Below, in pieces: positions 54,085 to 62,668 of a DNA stretch of 64,000 nucleotides. Origin of the DNA: Streptomyces sp. ML-6 (lineage in GTDB: Bacteria; Actinomycetota; Actinomycetes; Streptomycetales; Streptomycetaceae); NCBI RefSeq assembly GCF_030116705.1, contig NZ_JAOTIK010000001.1, positions 2,820,001 through 2,884,000 of the forward strand, read 5' to 3'. Each line of letters opens with the position of its first letter. The first letter of the stretch is position 1. Under the pieces are notes generated by a model. That model did not search any database, was not told where the DNA came from, and saw nothing but the letters and a program-made list of their open reading frames with translations. The position numbers were made by a program, and so were the translations under genes.

Positions 54085-55497
54085 TCAGGCGGTGCCGCGC
54101 AGCCTGCGCCAGGGGGTGAAGGCGAACACGGCGCCGCCGAGCAGGATCGTCGTGCCCGCGACCAGGCCGAGGGCGCGCAGGGTGCCGTGGTCCCCGGCCC
54201 CGGTGTCGGCCAGTCCGCCGCCGGAGGTCGCGGAGCCGGTGGCCCCGGCCGAGCCCGAGGCGGCGGAGCCGGACGCGCCGCCCTCCTGGGCCGTGGTGTC
54301 GAGTTCCAGCGACGGGCTCACCGTGCCCTTGATCTTGCAGGGGATGCTGATCTTCGAGGCGCCCAGGGTGACGTCGATGGTCAGGGTGCCGGGGCTGAGC
54401 GTGGACTTGCCGGACGCGCCCGGTTTGTAGGTGCCGGTCATGTCGGGCAGGTCGACCGGCTTGCCCTGCTCCAGCGGTTCGGTGTTGGCGGGTCCGGTGA
54501 CCTTCACCGAGCCCTTGTCGGCGCCGCCCAGGGTGACGTCCATGGACGGCTTGAGCGCACCGGCCGGCAGGGCGGCCGGGCTGTCCATCACGCCCTTGGC
54601 CGTCTTGACCGTGAGCGCGTAGCTGCCGCCGCTCTTCTTGGCGTTGATCGTCACCTTGGAGGCGATGTCGGCCGGGCCGGGGGACGTACAGGTGAAGTTG
54701 GCGGAGACCTCCTTGCCCGGGAAGTCGGTCTGCCCGTCGCCCCCGCCGGAACCGGACGTGGAGCCGGAGGTGGTCCCGGACGTGGTGCCGGACGTGGTGC
54801 CTCCGGAGGCCGACGTGCTGCCGCCGGAGCCCGAGGTGGTGCCGGAGGTCGTACCGCCCGCGGTGGTGGAACCGGAGCTGGTGCCACCGGTCGTGCCACT
54901 GGTCGTACCGCTGGTCGTGCCGGAGCTGGTGCCGCCCGTGGTCGTCGAGCCGCCGTCGGTGACCTTGATGGTCGCGCCCGGCTGCACGGTCCCCTTCGGG
55001 CTGCACTTGGTGTCCGTGGAGATCGGCTTGGAGACGTTGATGTCGTACGCGTCCGGCGTCAGCGTGATCTCACCGGCCTTCTCCAGCTTCAGCGTGCCCT
55101 TCATGTCGGACAGCAGCATGTCGCTGTTCTTCGGAATCGGCGGGTTCTGCCGCGGTCCTTCCATCCGCAGGGTGCCCGTGGCCGCGCCGCCCAGCTTGAT
55201 CGTGCCGGTCGGCTTGACCGTGTCCTTGTCCAGGTCGAGCACGTCGGGGTTCTTGGAAGCGGCCCGGACCGTCTTCCACACCACCTCGACGGTGTCCCCG
55301 ACCTCGGCCTCGGCGGGCGCGGTCAGCTGCACCACGGTGGTGCCCTGCATGGCCGGCAGCCCGGAGATGGGCGGGGGTATGCACTCGGTGCTGTACGAGA
55401 TGTCGGCGGCCTCGGCCGGGGTGGCGGCCAGCAGCAGGCCCGCCCCGCCGAGCATCATCGCGACTCCCGCCGCGACCGTCCTCCGTTGCGTACTCAC
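54085..55497 (-). CDS. Secreted surface protein with two Cys-pair beta domains and LADTG sorting-like signal
   Basis: 470 residues. Signal peptide MSTQRRTVAAGVAMMLGGAG is followed by domain 1 (about 32-185), a Gly/Ser/Thr linker of about 75 residues, domain 2 (about 265-415), and a C-terminal LADTG plus hydrophobic helix plus WRRLRG tail, the layout of a sortase substrate. Both domains share Cys near the start, a GGAA/GGAD-x-G-x-x-x-x-x-GP block, DLxGT-like turns and a second Cys near the end. The same domain occurs in the gene at 57860. GTG 55497 overlaps the upstream stop, so it is the last gene of a three-gene operon. Confidence 0.85.
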   Translation of the reverse strand: MSTQRRTVAAGVAMMLGGAGLLLAATPAEAADISYSTECIPPPISGLPAMQGTTVVQLTAPAEAEVGDTVEVVWKTVRAASKNPDVLDLDKDTVKPTGTIKLGGAATGTLRMEGPRQNPPIPKNSDMLLSDMKGTLKLEKAGEITLTPDAYDINVSKPISTDTKCSPKGTVQPGATIKVTDGGSTTTGGTSSGTTSGTTSGTTGGTSSGSTTAGGTTSGTTSGSGGSTSASGGTTSGTTSGTTSGSTSGSGGGDGQTDFPGKEVSANFTCTSPGPADIASKVTINAKKSGGSYALTVKTAKGVMDSPAALPAGALKPSMDVTLGGADKGSVKVTGPANTEPLEQGKPVDLPDMTGTYKPGASGKSTLSPGTLTIDVTLGASKISIPCKIKGTVSPSLELDTTAQEGGASGSAASGSAGATGSATSGGGLADTGAGDHGTLRALGLVAGTTILLGGAVFAFTPWRRLRGTA

Positions 55498-56678
55498 GAC
55501 TGTCCCTTCGTCGTCGGTCTGTTCCCTGACGGTGCGGAATCGGGGGTGAACCACGGCAGCGCGGCCGTGGTGGCGGCCGGGTCGTCGGCGGACCCGGCCG
55601 GAGGGTTCGTGGGCGCGGCGGCCGGACGCGGACGGTGGCGGCGCCCGGCGCGGGCCGGAGCGCGCGGGGTACGGGCCGGAGCGCGCGGGGAACGGGGGCG
55701 CACCTTGTCGACGACCGCCATACCGATCCGGAACACGGCGGCCGGCACCACCAGGCACAACAGCACCCAGAAGAGCGTGACCCCCCAGGGGCGGCCGACC
55801 CCCCACGGCTGCTCGACCAGCACCTTGCCGCCGTACCTGAGCGAGATCTGGTAGTCGCCGTGGGCGCCCGCGGCCAGCTCGACCGGCAGCTCGATCCGGG
55901 CCTTGCGGCCGGAGGCGATGGTGCCGCGCCACGGCCGTTCCTCCCACTGCGGCGCGAAGACGCCGTGCGCGGTGCCGATCTCGAAGACCGGGTCCTCGAC
56001 CGGGGCGGAGCCGAGGTTGCCCACGGTGAGGACGAGGCGCCGGGCGGGCGGGGCCCCGAACCAGGTGAGGATGCCGCTGTCGCCCTCCAGCCGTGCGGTG
56101 GCGAGCACCGCGAGCCTGCCGCCCGTGCCCTCCTTCGGCAGCGGGGCGGTCGGGTGGCCCGCGACGACGAACACGGCGTCGGCGTCGGCCCGTTCGCCGG
56201 TGACGGTGGCGATGTGCACCACGCACGGGCAGGGCACGGGCGGTTCGGCGACCGGCAGCTTCTTGCGGAAGCCGCCCTCCGCGTCGGTGGTGACGGCCCG
56301 GCCGTCGGCGTTGGCGCAGGAGTTGGTGCCGCCGATCACGCCGCGGTCCGGGGTGGACCGGCCGCAGATCAGCATCATCAGCAACGTGTTCGGGCGCCAG
56401 CCTCGGCCCTTCACGGTGATCTCGCCACCCTTGCCCGCCTGCCGGGCGGAGAGCGTGACCACGGGCTTCGCATCTTTCTCCGCCGCCTTGGCTCCCAGCG
56501 TCGCCTTCGCGGACGCCACCTCGACGCCCCCCGTCGCCTTCGCGTCCGCCGCTCCGGCGCCGGTCGCGGGGAGCAGCAGGAGGGCGGGCAGAAGTACGGG
56601 CAGCAGTACGGCGAGCAGTGCCGCGGTCCGCCGCCGACCGCCTCTCCGGAGTGCCGCCGGTCCGGCCTGTCCCGTCAC
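55494..56678 (-). CDS. Secreted protein with C-terminal membrane anchor
   Basis: 394 residues. The signal peptide (LLAVLLPVLLPALLLLPATG) is followed by a beta-rich region: VVTLSARQAGKGGEITVKGR then GWRPNTLLMMLICGRST, like an IPT/TIG-type fold, with paired cysteines (ICGR, NSCAN, PVPCPCVVH). The second half holds an Ig-like domain (LVLTVGNLGSAPVEDPVFEI), a membrane helix (LFWVLLCLVVPAAVFRIGMA) and a basic Pro/Arg tail. GTG 56678 overlaps the upstream DUF916-like stop (GTGA), and its stop overlaps the downstream start, so the three genes are translationally coupled. The function is unknown. Confidence 0.8.
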   Translation of the reverse strand: MTGQAGPAALRRGGRRRTAALLAVLLPVLLPALLLLPATGAGAADAKATGGVEVASAKATLGAKAAEKDAKPVVTLSARQAGKGGEITVKGRGWRPNTLLMMLICGRSTPDRGVIGGTNSCANADGRAVTTDAEGGFRKKLPVAEPPVPCPCVVHIATVTGERADADAVFVVAGHPTAPLPKEGTGGRLAVLATARLEGDSGILTWFGAPPARRLVLTVGNLGSAPVEDPVFEIGTAHGVFAPQWEERPWRGTIASGRKARIELPVELAAGAHGDYQISLRYGGKVLVEQPWGVGRPWGVTLFWVLLCLVVPAAVFRIGMAVVDKVRPRSPRAPARTPRAPARAGRRHRPRPAAAPTNPPAGSADDPAATTAALPWFTPDSAPSGNRPTTKGQS

Positions 56679-57703
56679 GATTCCGCTCCCGCCTGCACCG
56701 AATGCCTCGTCCCGGAGTGCTGCTGCTGGTCCCGCGCGGCCCGCTCGCCGTCCGGCAACCGCTCGTCGCCCGTCGACCGGCCCTCGTCCGCCGGTCGGCC
56801 GCGCGGGCGCCGGCGCCGGTACGCGTACGCGCCGGTGGCGACGGCGGCCAGGAGGAACAGCGCGCCGCCGGTCAGCGGGGCCCACGGGACGAAGACCGCG
56901 CGGGCGGTCGCCTCGCCGTGCACGTCGCCCGCCGCGGTGACGCGCAGCCGGACGGTCGTCGAGTCCAGCGCGGGGGTGTCCCGCCACGGTTCGGTGAGCC
57001 CGAGGCGCTGTCCGGGCAGCAGGCGCACCGGCAGGGCGCGGGCCTCGCGCCGCAGCACCGTCCCGAACAGCCCGTCGGCCCGGACGGCGACTTCCGGGGC
57101 GAGGACCGTGTTGCCCCGGTTGACCAGCGTGTAGTGGATGGTCCGGCCGGACACGGTGACGTCCTCGACGGTGAGCGCGGCCACGGCCGGTCCGCCGATC
57201 CGCAGCCGGAGGTCCACCTCCACCGAGCGGTCGCCGCCGCGTACGACGAGCGCGCCGGAACGGTCGCCGGGCACCGCCCCGGCCGGGACCGTGACGGTGA
57301 ACGGCACGTCGGCGCGGGTGCGGGCGGGCACGGTCACCTCGGTGGCGGCGGCCCGCAGCCAGGCCCCGGGGCCGGTGCCGGGCGCGCCCCCCGTGCCCGG
57401 CCGCGGTGCGGTCGTCGCCCCGGGCCCGTCCGTGCCGCGCAGGCGCACGGTGATCGGGGAGGAGCCGGGGTTGGTGACGGAGAGCCGGTCCTGCAGAACG
57501 CTGCCGGGCGCCCCCTCCAGGTAGAAGTACGGTCTGCTGCCCTTCCCGCCCGAACCGCTCCCGGCAGGCCGCGCCGTCCACGACGCGTCCTTCGCGGGCG
57601 ACGGCGCCCGGGGAACGGCGACCGCCTCCGGGGGCACGGCGAGAGCGCACAGCAGTACGGCGAGGGCGAGTCGGACGGCGCGGCCGGTCGTCGGCGGCGG
57701 CAT
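56675..57703 (-). CDS. DUF916-like (WxL peptidoglycan-domain-like) membrane-anchored protein
   Basis: 342 residues. Signal peptide at ATG 57703 with AGGGAG 6 nt upstream. The extracellular part looks like the DUF916 domain found in WxL operons: FYLEGAPGSVLQDRLSVTNP, ITVRLRGTDGPGATTAP, then EVTVPARTRADVPFTVTVPA and GDRSGALVVRGGDRS. It ends in one membrane helix (LTGGALFLLAAVATGAYAYR) and an Arg-rich cytoplasmic tail. In firmicutes this domain works beside surface proteins. Here it leads a three-gene surface operon. Confidence 0.82.
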   Translation of the reverse strand: MPPPTTGRAVRLALAVLLCALAVPPEAVAVPRAPSPAKDASWTARPAGSGSGGKGSRPYFYLEGAPGSVLQDRLSVTNPGSSPITVRLRGTDGPGATTAPRPGTGGAPGTGPGAWLRAAATEVTVPARTRADVPFTVTVPAGAVPGDRSGALVVRGGDRSVEVDLRLRIGGPAVAALTVEDVTVSGRTIHYTLVNRGNTVLAPEVAVRADGLFGTVLRREARALPVRLLPGQRLGLTEPWRDTPALDSTTVRLRVTAAGDVHGEATARAVFVPWAPLTGGALFLLAAVATGAYAYRRRRPRGRPADEGRSTGDERLPDGERAARDQQQHSGTRHSVQAGAES

Positions 57704-57859
57704 GGGCGGCTCCCTGGTGCGTGACGGCGGCGGCTGGGTCTCGTGGACCGCGGGCCCGGACGTACCGGCCACGGCTCCCCGGGGCGGATGGACGTACCGG
57801 TCACGGCTCCTCCGGCGCGGGCGTACCGGGCACAGGCACGGGCGTACCGGCGGAAACGC

Positions 57860-58561
57860 CTAGCGGCCCACCGCCCCCGCCTCCTGCCGCTGTCCCCGCC
57901 GGGTCAGCCAGAGCACCCCCGCCGCACCGGTCAGCAGCACCGTGCCGCCGAGCGTGCCGAGCGCCACGGCCGAGTCGAGCGGACCGGTCTTCGGCAGCTG
58001 CCCGCCGGCCGGGTCGTCGTTCCCGCCGCCGGTCGCCGTGCCGCCCCCGCCCCCGGCGGCCGTCACGTCGAGCCGGAGCGACGGGCCGGGGTTGTTGGCG
58101 GGGGTGCAGGTGGTGGTCGTGCCCAGCGCCTTGATGGTGAGCACCCCGGCGGTGAAGTCGACCTTGCCGCTCTTCTTCGGCGTGTACGTGCCCGACAAGT
58201 CGCTGATCTTGATGGGGGTGTTGGCGGGTATCGCCGCGGAGTTCGACGGGCCGGAGACCTGGACCCGGCCCGGATCGGCGCCGCCCACCTCGATCACCGC
58301 GCTGGGGTTCATCGCGCCCTTGCCCAGTTCGACGGGGCTGGACGAGACGCCCTTCTGGAAGGACATCGTGAGCCGGTAGCCGTTGCCGCTCCGGACGCTC
58401 TTGATGTCGATGGGGGACACGGCGCTCTTGTCGCCGATCGGGGTCTTGCACTTGTAGTCGACGTCCACGACCGTGGCGTGGGCGGCGGGCGCGGCCATCA
58501 GCACCACCGTGCCCGCCAGCGCGGACGCCAGCGCGAGAGCTGTTCGCTTCTGGTAGGACAC
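57860..58561 (-). CDS. LPKTG-type sortase-substrate surface protein
   Basis: 233 residues. A signal peptide (RTALALASALAGTVVLMAAP) is followed by one domain of about 130 residues with the same layout as the two domains of the 54085 protein: a Cys near the start (VDYKCKTPIGDKS), EVGGADPGRVQVSGP, KISDLSGTYTPKKSGKVDF, and a second Cys (TTTTCTPANNPGPSL). It ends GGQLPKTG, a hydrophobic helix and RRGQRQ, a textbook sortase signal. GTG 58561 has GAGGGG upstream. It lies 156 bp upstream of the DUF916-like gene on the same strand. No sortase gene is in the window. Confidence 0.88.
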   Translation of the reverse strand: MSYQKRTALALASALAGTVVLMAAPAAHATVVDVDYKCKTPIGDKSAVSPIDIKSVRSGNGYRLTMSFQKGVSSSPVELGKGAMNPSAVIEVGGADPGRVQVSGPSNSAAIPANTPIKISDLSGTYTPKKSGKVDFTAGVLTIKALGTTTTCTPANNPGPSLRLDVTAAGGGGGTATGGGNDDPAGGQLPKTGPLDSAVALGTLGGTVLLTGAAGVLWLTRRGQRQEAGAVGR

Positions 58562-58790
58562 CTCTGAGTTCCCCTCATGCCGGAAGTTGCCGAAGGTCGC
58601 CGGAAGCCACCGGAAGGCGCCGGAGGTCGCCGGAAATCCTCGGGAGCCGTCGCGCGCCGCGGCGCACCGGCGCACGTTACTGACGACACATCAGATCGGC
58701 GCTCAAGGTACGCCCGGCAACTTGAGGAGGGAAGACAAAGAGCGCGCCGATCCGGCGCGCTCCTGAGGGGTGGTACGTACGGAAGGTGCC

Positions 58791-59315
58791 CTACGCGGGG
58801 GCGGCCAGCTCCGCCCAGACGGTCTTGCCGGGCCGGCCCGGTACCCGGAGGACGCCCCAGTCCAGGCAGAGCCGCTGCACGATGAACATGCCGTGGCCGC
58901 CGGGCCGGCCGGCCCGGTGCGGGGTGCGGGGTGCGGGCTGTCCCGCGCCCGAGTCGACGACCTCCACCCGCAGCACCTTCGCCGTGCAGGCGATGCGCAT
59001 CTCCTCGGGGCCGTCCGCGTGCAGGCAGGCGTTGGTGACCAGTTCGGAGACGACCAGCAGGACGTCCTCGGCGGCGGCCCGGCCGTCGGCGCCGGACGCG
59101 GGGAGCCAGCCCCATTCGTGGAGCGCCTGGCGGGCGAAGTCGCGGGCCGTCGGCACGGTGCCGCCGATGTCGCGCAGCGACAGGGTGTGCCACTGCCACT
59201 CGGCCGGTCCGGAGGAGGAGGCGGCACCGGCGCCCGCGTCCAGGTGTGCGTCCACGCCGACGTCCTCCGGCTCGCGGCCGAGGTCGCCCGGCGGGTGCTG
59301 CCGGGTGGTGCTCAT
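58791..59315 (-). CDS. Anti-sigma factor kinase, RsbW-like (HATPase_c_2)
   Basis: 174 residues. GHKL motifs: N-box EDVLLVVSELVTNACLHADG, VEVVDSGAGQPA, and GGHGMFIVQRLCLDWGVL. Such proteins bind a SigB-type sigma factor and phosphorylate the STAS antagonist. The STAS gene lies directly upstream on the same strand and the sigma gene is divergent, the layout of the S. coelicolor sigI locus as I remember it. Start is ATG 59315. Gene length and motifs are normal. Confidence 0.9.
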   Translation of the reverse strand: MSTTRQHPPGDLGREPEDVGVDAHLDAGAGAASSSGPAEWQWHTLSLRDIGGTVPTARDFARQALHEWGWLPASGADGRAAAEDVLLVVSELVTNACLHADGPEEMRIACTAKVLRVEVVDSGAGQPAPRTPHRAGRPGGHGMFIVQRLCLDWGVLRVPGRPGKTVWAELAAPA

Positions 59316-59546
59316 CAGCGCTTCACCTCACCGATTCACCATGTCGCCATCAAAACAATGTGACAGTCGCAGTTTCAGATACAGATACAGGTACGGGTAC
59401 CAGTACGGATGGGAAGCGCGCCGGTCGCCCGCGGCTCCGCCGGATGTCTTCTGCCCGGCCGAATCGTGACAACACCCACTTCGTCCGCGCGGATCGCGTG
59501 ACACTGGCAACAGCCGGCGTGCCCGGGTCGCGATCGCGCGGCGCGG

Positions 59547-59915
59547 TCACCCGTCCAGAGCGGCTTCGAGGGAGTCGTGGACGGTGAAGACCGCCTCGGC
59601 CCCGGTGATCTCGAAGACTCTCGCCACCACCGGCAGCATTCCGGCCAAATGGACCCCTCCCCCGGCCGCTTCCGCCTTGAGGCGGGCACCGAGCAGCACG
59701 TTGAGCCCGGTGGAATCACAGAATTCGAGGCGCGAGCAGTCGACCACCAGGCGCGCCCGCCCCTGCTCGACCGCGTGCTCCAGGGGTTCTCGCAACAGGT
59801 CCGCCGTGTGGTGATCCAGCTCACCCACCGGTGTCACGACCTCGCTGCGCCCCTCGGTCCGGACCTCGACCTGAAGTCGTCCCCGGTTCGCACTGCCGAC
59901 CGTCCCGCGGTCCAT
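59547..59915 (-). CDS. Anti-anti-sigma factor, STAS domain
   Basis: 122 residues. The STAS fold is clear: VVTPVGELDHHTADLLREPL, RLVVDCSRLEFCDSTGLNVL with the phosphorylatable Ser in DSTGLN, and AVFTVHDSLEAALDG. In its unphosphorylated form it should bind the RsbW-like kinase and release the sigma factor. ATG 59915. A SigB-like promoter lies about 110 bp upstream. The kinase gene follows 231 bp downstream. Confidence 0.93.
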   Translation of the reverse strand: MDRGTVGSANRGRLQVEVRTEGRSEVVTPVGELDHHTADLLREPLEHAVEQGRARLVVDCSRLEFCDSTGLNVLLGARLKAEAAGGGVHLAGMLPVVARVFEITGAEAVFTVHDSLEAALDG

Positions 59916-60021
59916 GCCCGTCCCTCTTCGCCGTTCGTCACTGGCCGCGTCGCCGCGTGCACAGATCCGTATGTGCTGTCTCTGACGTTCTTGGAACAGT
60001 ACGCGCTCTGTGCGCCACGCG

Positions 60022-60043
60022 ATACCCGAAGACCTCAACAAAC
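60022..60043 (-). promoter_or_regulatory. SigB-like promoter candidate for the STAS gene
   Basis: On the minus strand GTTT (60043-60040), a 12-bp spacer and GGGTAT (60027-60022). The -10 is a perfect SigB-family GGGTAT; the spacer is about 2 bp shorter than usual. It lies 107 bp upstream of the STAS start. Confidence 0.4.
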
Positions 60044-60069
60044 CGGACATATGGCATCAATTGGCGCTT

Positions 60070-60094
60070 GTAACTGTCCATCCGTAGCGGGTAA
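60070..60094 (+). promoter_or_regulatory. SigB-like promoter candidate for the sigma factor gene
   Basis: GTAA (60070-60073), a 15-bp spacer and GGGTAA (60089-60094) fit the actinobacterial SigB pattern (GNNT-like, N14-16, GGGTA). It lies about 65 bp upstream of the sigma start and would allow autoregulation. Confidence 0.45.
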
Positions 60095-60157
60095 GGGTAG
60101 AGGGACCTCAAAAAACACGGCCGGCTTCGGAGGCGCCGCTTCACCGCAGGAACACGT

Positions 60158-61225
60158 ATGGGCATCGGCAGCCATATGCCGAGAACGATGGAGGAGACCA
60201 TGTCACCCCGGCTCGACGGACCGCGTACCCCCGACGCGACGTCAGCAGGTCCTCAAGGACTGACCCCCTCAGACTCCCCTGCCGCGCACGCCGCAGACGG
60301 CCCGCGCGACAGCAGCACCAGTACCACCGTCAGCACTGTCGGCACCGCTGTCGGCACCACCGGCTCCGGTCACCCCGATGACCCCGGCAGCCGCCCCGTC
60401 GCCACCGACCACGGCGACGGCCTCGAAGGACTTCCCGAGATCCCGCCCTACGACGAAGTGGGGCCGCTGGACGCCAGGGCACTGTCGAAGACGCTCTTCG
60501 CACGACTCGAATCCCTCGAAGAGGGCACCCACGAGTACTCGTACGTCCGCAACACGCTCGTCGAACTGAACCTGGCCCTGGTCAAGTTCGCCGCCTCCCG
60601 GTTCCGCTCCCGCAGCGAGCCGATGGAGGACATCATCCAGGTCGGCACGATCGGCCTGATCAAGGCGATCGACCGGTTCGAGCTCAGCCGGGGCGTGGAG
60701 TTCCCCACGTTCGCGATGCCGACCATCATCGGCGAGATCAAGCGCTTCTTCCGCGACACCAGTTGGTCCGTGCGCGTCCCGCGCCGCCTGCAGGAGCTGC
60801 GGCTCGACCTGGCCAAGGCCGGCGACGAGCTCGCCCAGCAACTGGACCGTTCGCCCACCGTGGGCGAACTCGCCGAGCGCCTCGGCATCACCGAGGACGA
60901 GGTCGTCGAGGGCATGGCCGCCAGCAACGCGTACACCGCGAGTTCGCTGGACGCCAAGCCCGAGGAGGACGAGCACGAGGGCGCGTTGGCGGACCGCATC
61001 GGCTACGAGGACCACGGGCTCGAGGGCATCGAGTACGTGGAGTCCCTGAAACCGCTGATCGCCTCGCTGCCCCGGCGCGACCGGACGATCCTCTCGCTCC
61101 GGTTCGTCGCCAACATGACGCAGTCGGAGATCGGCGAGGAGCTGGGCATCTCCCAGATGCACGTGTCGCGATTGCTCTCCCGCACCCTGGTCAAGCTCCG
61201 CAGGGGGCTGACGCTGGAGGAGTGA
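60158..61225 (+). CDS. SigB/SigF-family RNA polymerase sigma factor (SigI-like)
   Basis: 355 residues. After a disordered N-terminus of about 100 residues, region 2 reads ALVKFAASRFRSRSEPMEDI, VGTIGLIKAIDRFELSRGVE and FPTFAMPTIIGEIKRFFRD. Region 3 follows (RRLQELRLDLAKAGDELAQQ), and region 4 ends TQSEIGEELGISQMHVSRLL. The group is controlled by RsbW/STAS switching, and both partners are divergent next door. Start ATG 60158 has AGGA 6 nt upstream; ATG 60200 with GGAGG 5 nt upstream is also plausible. From gene order it corresponds to SigI of S. coelicolor, from memory. Confidence 0.93.
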   Translation: MGIGSHMPRTMEETMSPRLDGPRTPDATSAGPQGLTPSDSPAAHAADGPRDSSTSTTVSTVGTAVGTTGSGHPDDPGSRPVATDHGDGLEGLPEIPPYDEVGPLDARALSKTLFARLESLEEGTHEYSYVRNTLVELNLALVKFAASRFRSRSEPMEDIIQVGTIGLIKAIDRFELSRGVEFPTFAMPTIIGEIKRFFRDTSWSVRVPRRLQELRLDLAKAGDELAQQLDRSPTVGELAERLGITEDEVVEGMAASNAYTASSLDAKPEEDEHEGALADRIGYEDHGLEGIEYVESLKPLIASLPRRDRTILSLRFVANMTQSEIGEELGISQMHVSRLLSRTLVKLRRGLTLEE

Positions 61226-61240
61226 GCGCCACTCCTCGTC

Positions 61241-61272
61241 GAAGGACCCGTCCCGGCAGGGGCGGGTCCTTC
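61241..61272. terminator. Hairpin after the sigma factor gene
   Basis: GAAGGACCCGTCCC (61241-61254) pairs with GGGGCGGGTCCTTC (61259-61272), 14 bp with one T-G pair and a GGCA loop, 15 bp past the sigma stop, converging on hutI. Confidence 0.85.
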
Positions 61273-61415
61273 CGCATTCCTGCTGCCCGTCATGTCCGAC
61301 GCCCCGTCACGTCCGCTACCCCGCCACGCCCGACGCTCCACTGCACCTGACGTTCCATCACCGAACCACGCGCGGGCGCCTGATGAACTCCCCGAGGCGG
61401 CGGCCCCGGCCGCTC

Positions 61416-62588
61416 TCAGAGGACGCGCTCGCCCCGCCGCCAGACCGCGTGGACCAGCGGGACGCCCGGCCGGTAGGCGAGGTGGACGTGGCTGGGCGCG
61501 TCGAGGAGCACCAGGTCGGCGCGGGCGCCCGGGGCGATGCGGCCGATGTCCGTGCGCCGCAGGGCCGCCGCACCGCCCGCGGTGGCCGACCAGAGCGCCT
61601 CGTCCGGCGTCATCCCCATGTCGCGCACGGCGAGGGCGATGCAGAAGGGCATCGAGGACGTGAACGACGAGCCCGGGTTGCAGTCCGTCGAGAGCGCGAC
61701 GGTGGCGCCCGCGTCGAGGAGGCGGCGGGCGTCCGGCCAGGTGGCGCGGGTGGAGAACTCGGCGCCGGGGAGCAGGGTGGCGACGGTGTTCCCCTGGGCC
61801 AGGGCGTCCACGTCGGCGTCGGTGAGGTGGGTGCAGTGGTCGGCGGACGCGGCGTCGAGTTCGACGGCGAGCTGGACGCCGGGGCCGTGGCCGAGCTGGT
61901 TGGCGTGGACGCGGGGGTGCAGGCCCCGGGCCCGGCCCGCGGTGAGGACGGCGCGGGCCTGGTCGCCGTCGAAGGCGCCGCGCTCGCAGAACACGTCGAC
62001 CCAACGGGCGTACGGGGCACAGGCGTCGAGCATCGCCCCGGTGACCAGCTCGACGTAGCCGGCCGGGTCGTCGGCGTAGTCCGGGGAGACGATGTGGGCG
62101 CCGAGGTAGGTGACCTCCTCGGTGTGCCGGGCGGCGATGCGCAGGGCGCGGGCCTCGTCCTCGACGGTGAGGCCGTAGCCGGACTTGGTCTCGAGGGTGG
62201 TGGTGCCCTGGCGCAGCGCCTCGGCGAGGTAGCGGGCGACGTTGGCGGAGAGTTCGTCGTCGGTGGCGGCGCGGGTCGCGGCGACCGTGGTCCTGATGCC
62301 GCCCGCGCTGTAGGCGCGGCCGGACATCCGGGCGTTGAACTCCTCGGTGCGGTCGCCCGCGAACACGAGGTGGGAGTGGGAGTCGACGAAGCCGGGGATC
62401 GCCGCCCGGCCGCCCGCGTCGACGGCGTTGTCAGTGGTGGGTGCTTTGCTTGATTCACCGGCCCAGACGATCCGGTCGTCCTCGATGACGACGGCCGCGT
62501 CCCGGACCAGGCCCAGGGGGGAATCCGCACGGAGGGAGGGGTCGTTGGTGACCAGGCTCGCGATGTTGGTGATGGCGGTCGTCGTCAT
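61416..62588 (-). CDS. hutI: Imidazolonepropionase
   Basis: 390 residues. It is the third histidine-degradation enzyme, hydrolysing imidazolone-5-propionate to N-formimino-L-glutamate. Amidohydrolase metal sites: [20 protein letters not shown] (HxH), [10 protein letters not shown] (His), [10 protein letters not shown], and [16 protein letters not shown] (Asp), the last typical of HutI. ETKSGYGL and [13 protein letters not shown] are further signature blocks. ATG 62588 has AAGGAGAG about 12 nt upstream. It is 80 bp downstream of hutF on the same strand, so they form a hut operon. Confidence 0.97.
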   Translation of the reverse strand: MTTTAITNIASLVTNDPSLRADSPLGLVRDAAVVIEDDRIVWAGESSKAPTTDNAVDAGGRAAIPGFVDSHSHLVFAGDRTEEFNARMSGRAYSAGGIRTTVAATRAATDDELSANVARYLAEALRQGTTTLETKSGYGLTVEDEARALRIAARHTEEVTYLGAHIVSPDYADDPAGYVELVTGAMLDACAPYARWVDVFCERGAFDGDQARAVLTAGRARGLHPRVHANQLGHGPGVQLAVELDAASADHCTHLTDADVDALAQGNTVATLLPGAEFSTRATWPDARRLLDAGATVALSTDCNPGSSFTSSMPFCIALAVRDMGMTPDEALWSATAGGAAALRRTDIGRIAPGARADLVLLDAPSHVHLAYRPGVPLVHAVWRRGERVL

Positions 62589-62668
62589 CGGGTGGTTGCT
62601 CTCCTTGCGGGGGGCGGGTGTCGGGGTCCGGCGGGTGGCCGTCCGGTCGGAGGCCGCCCGCCGGGCTC

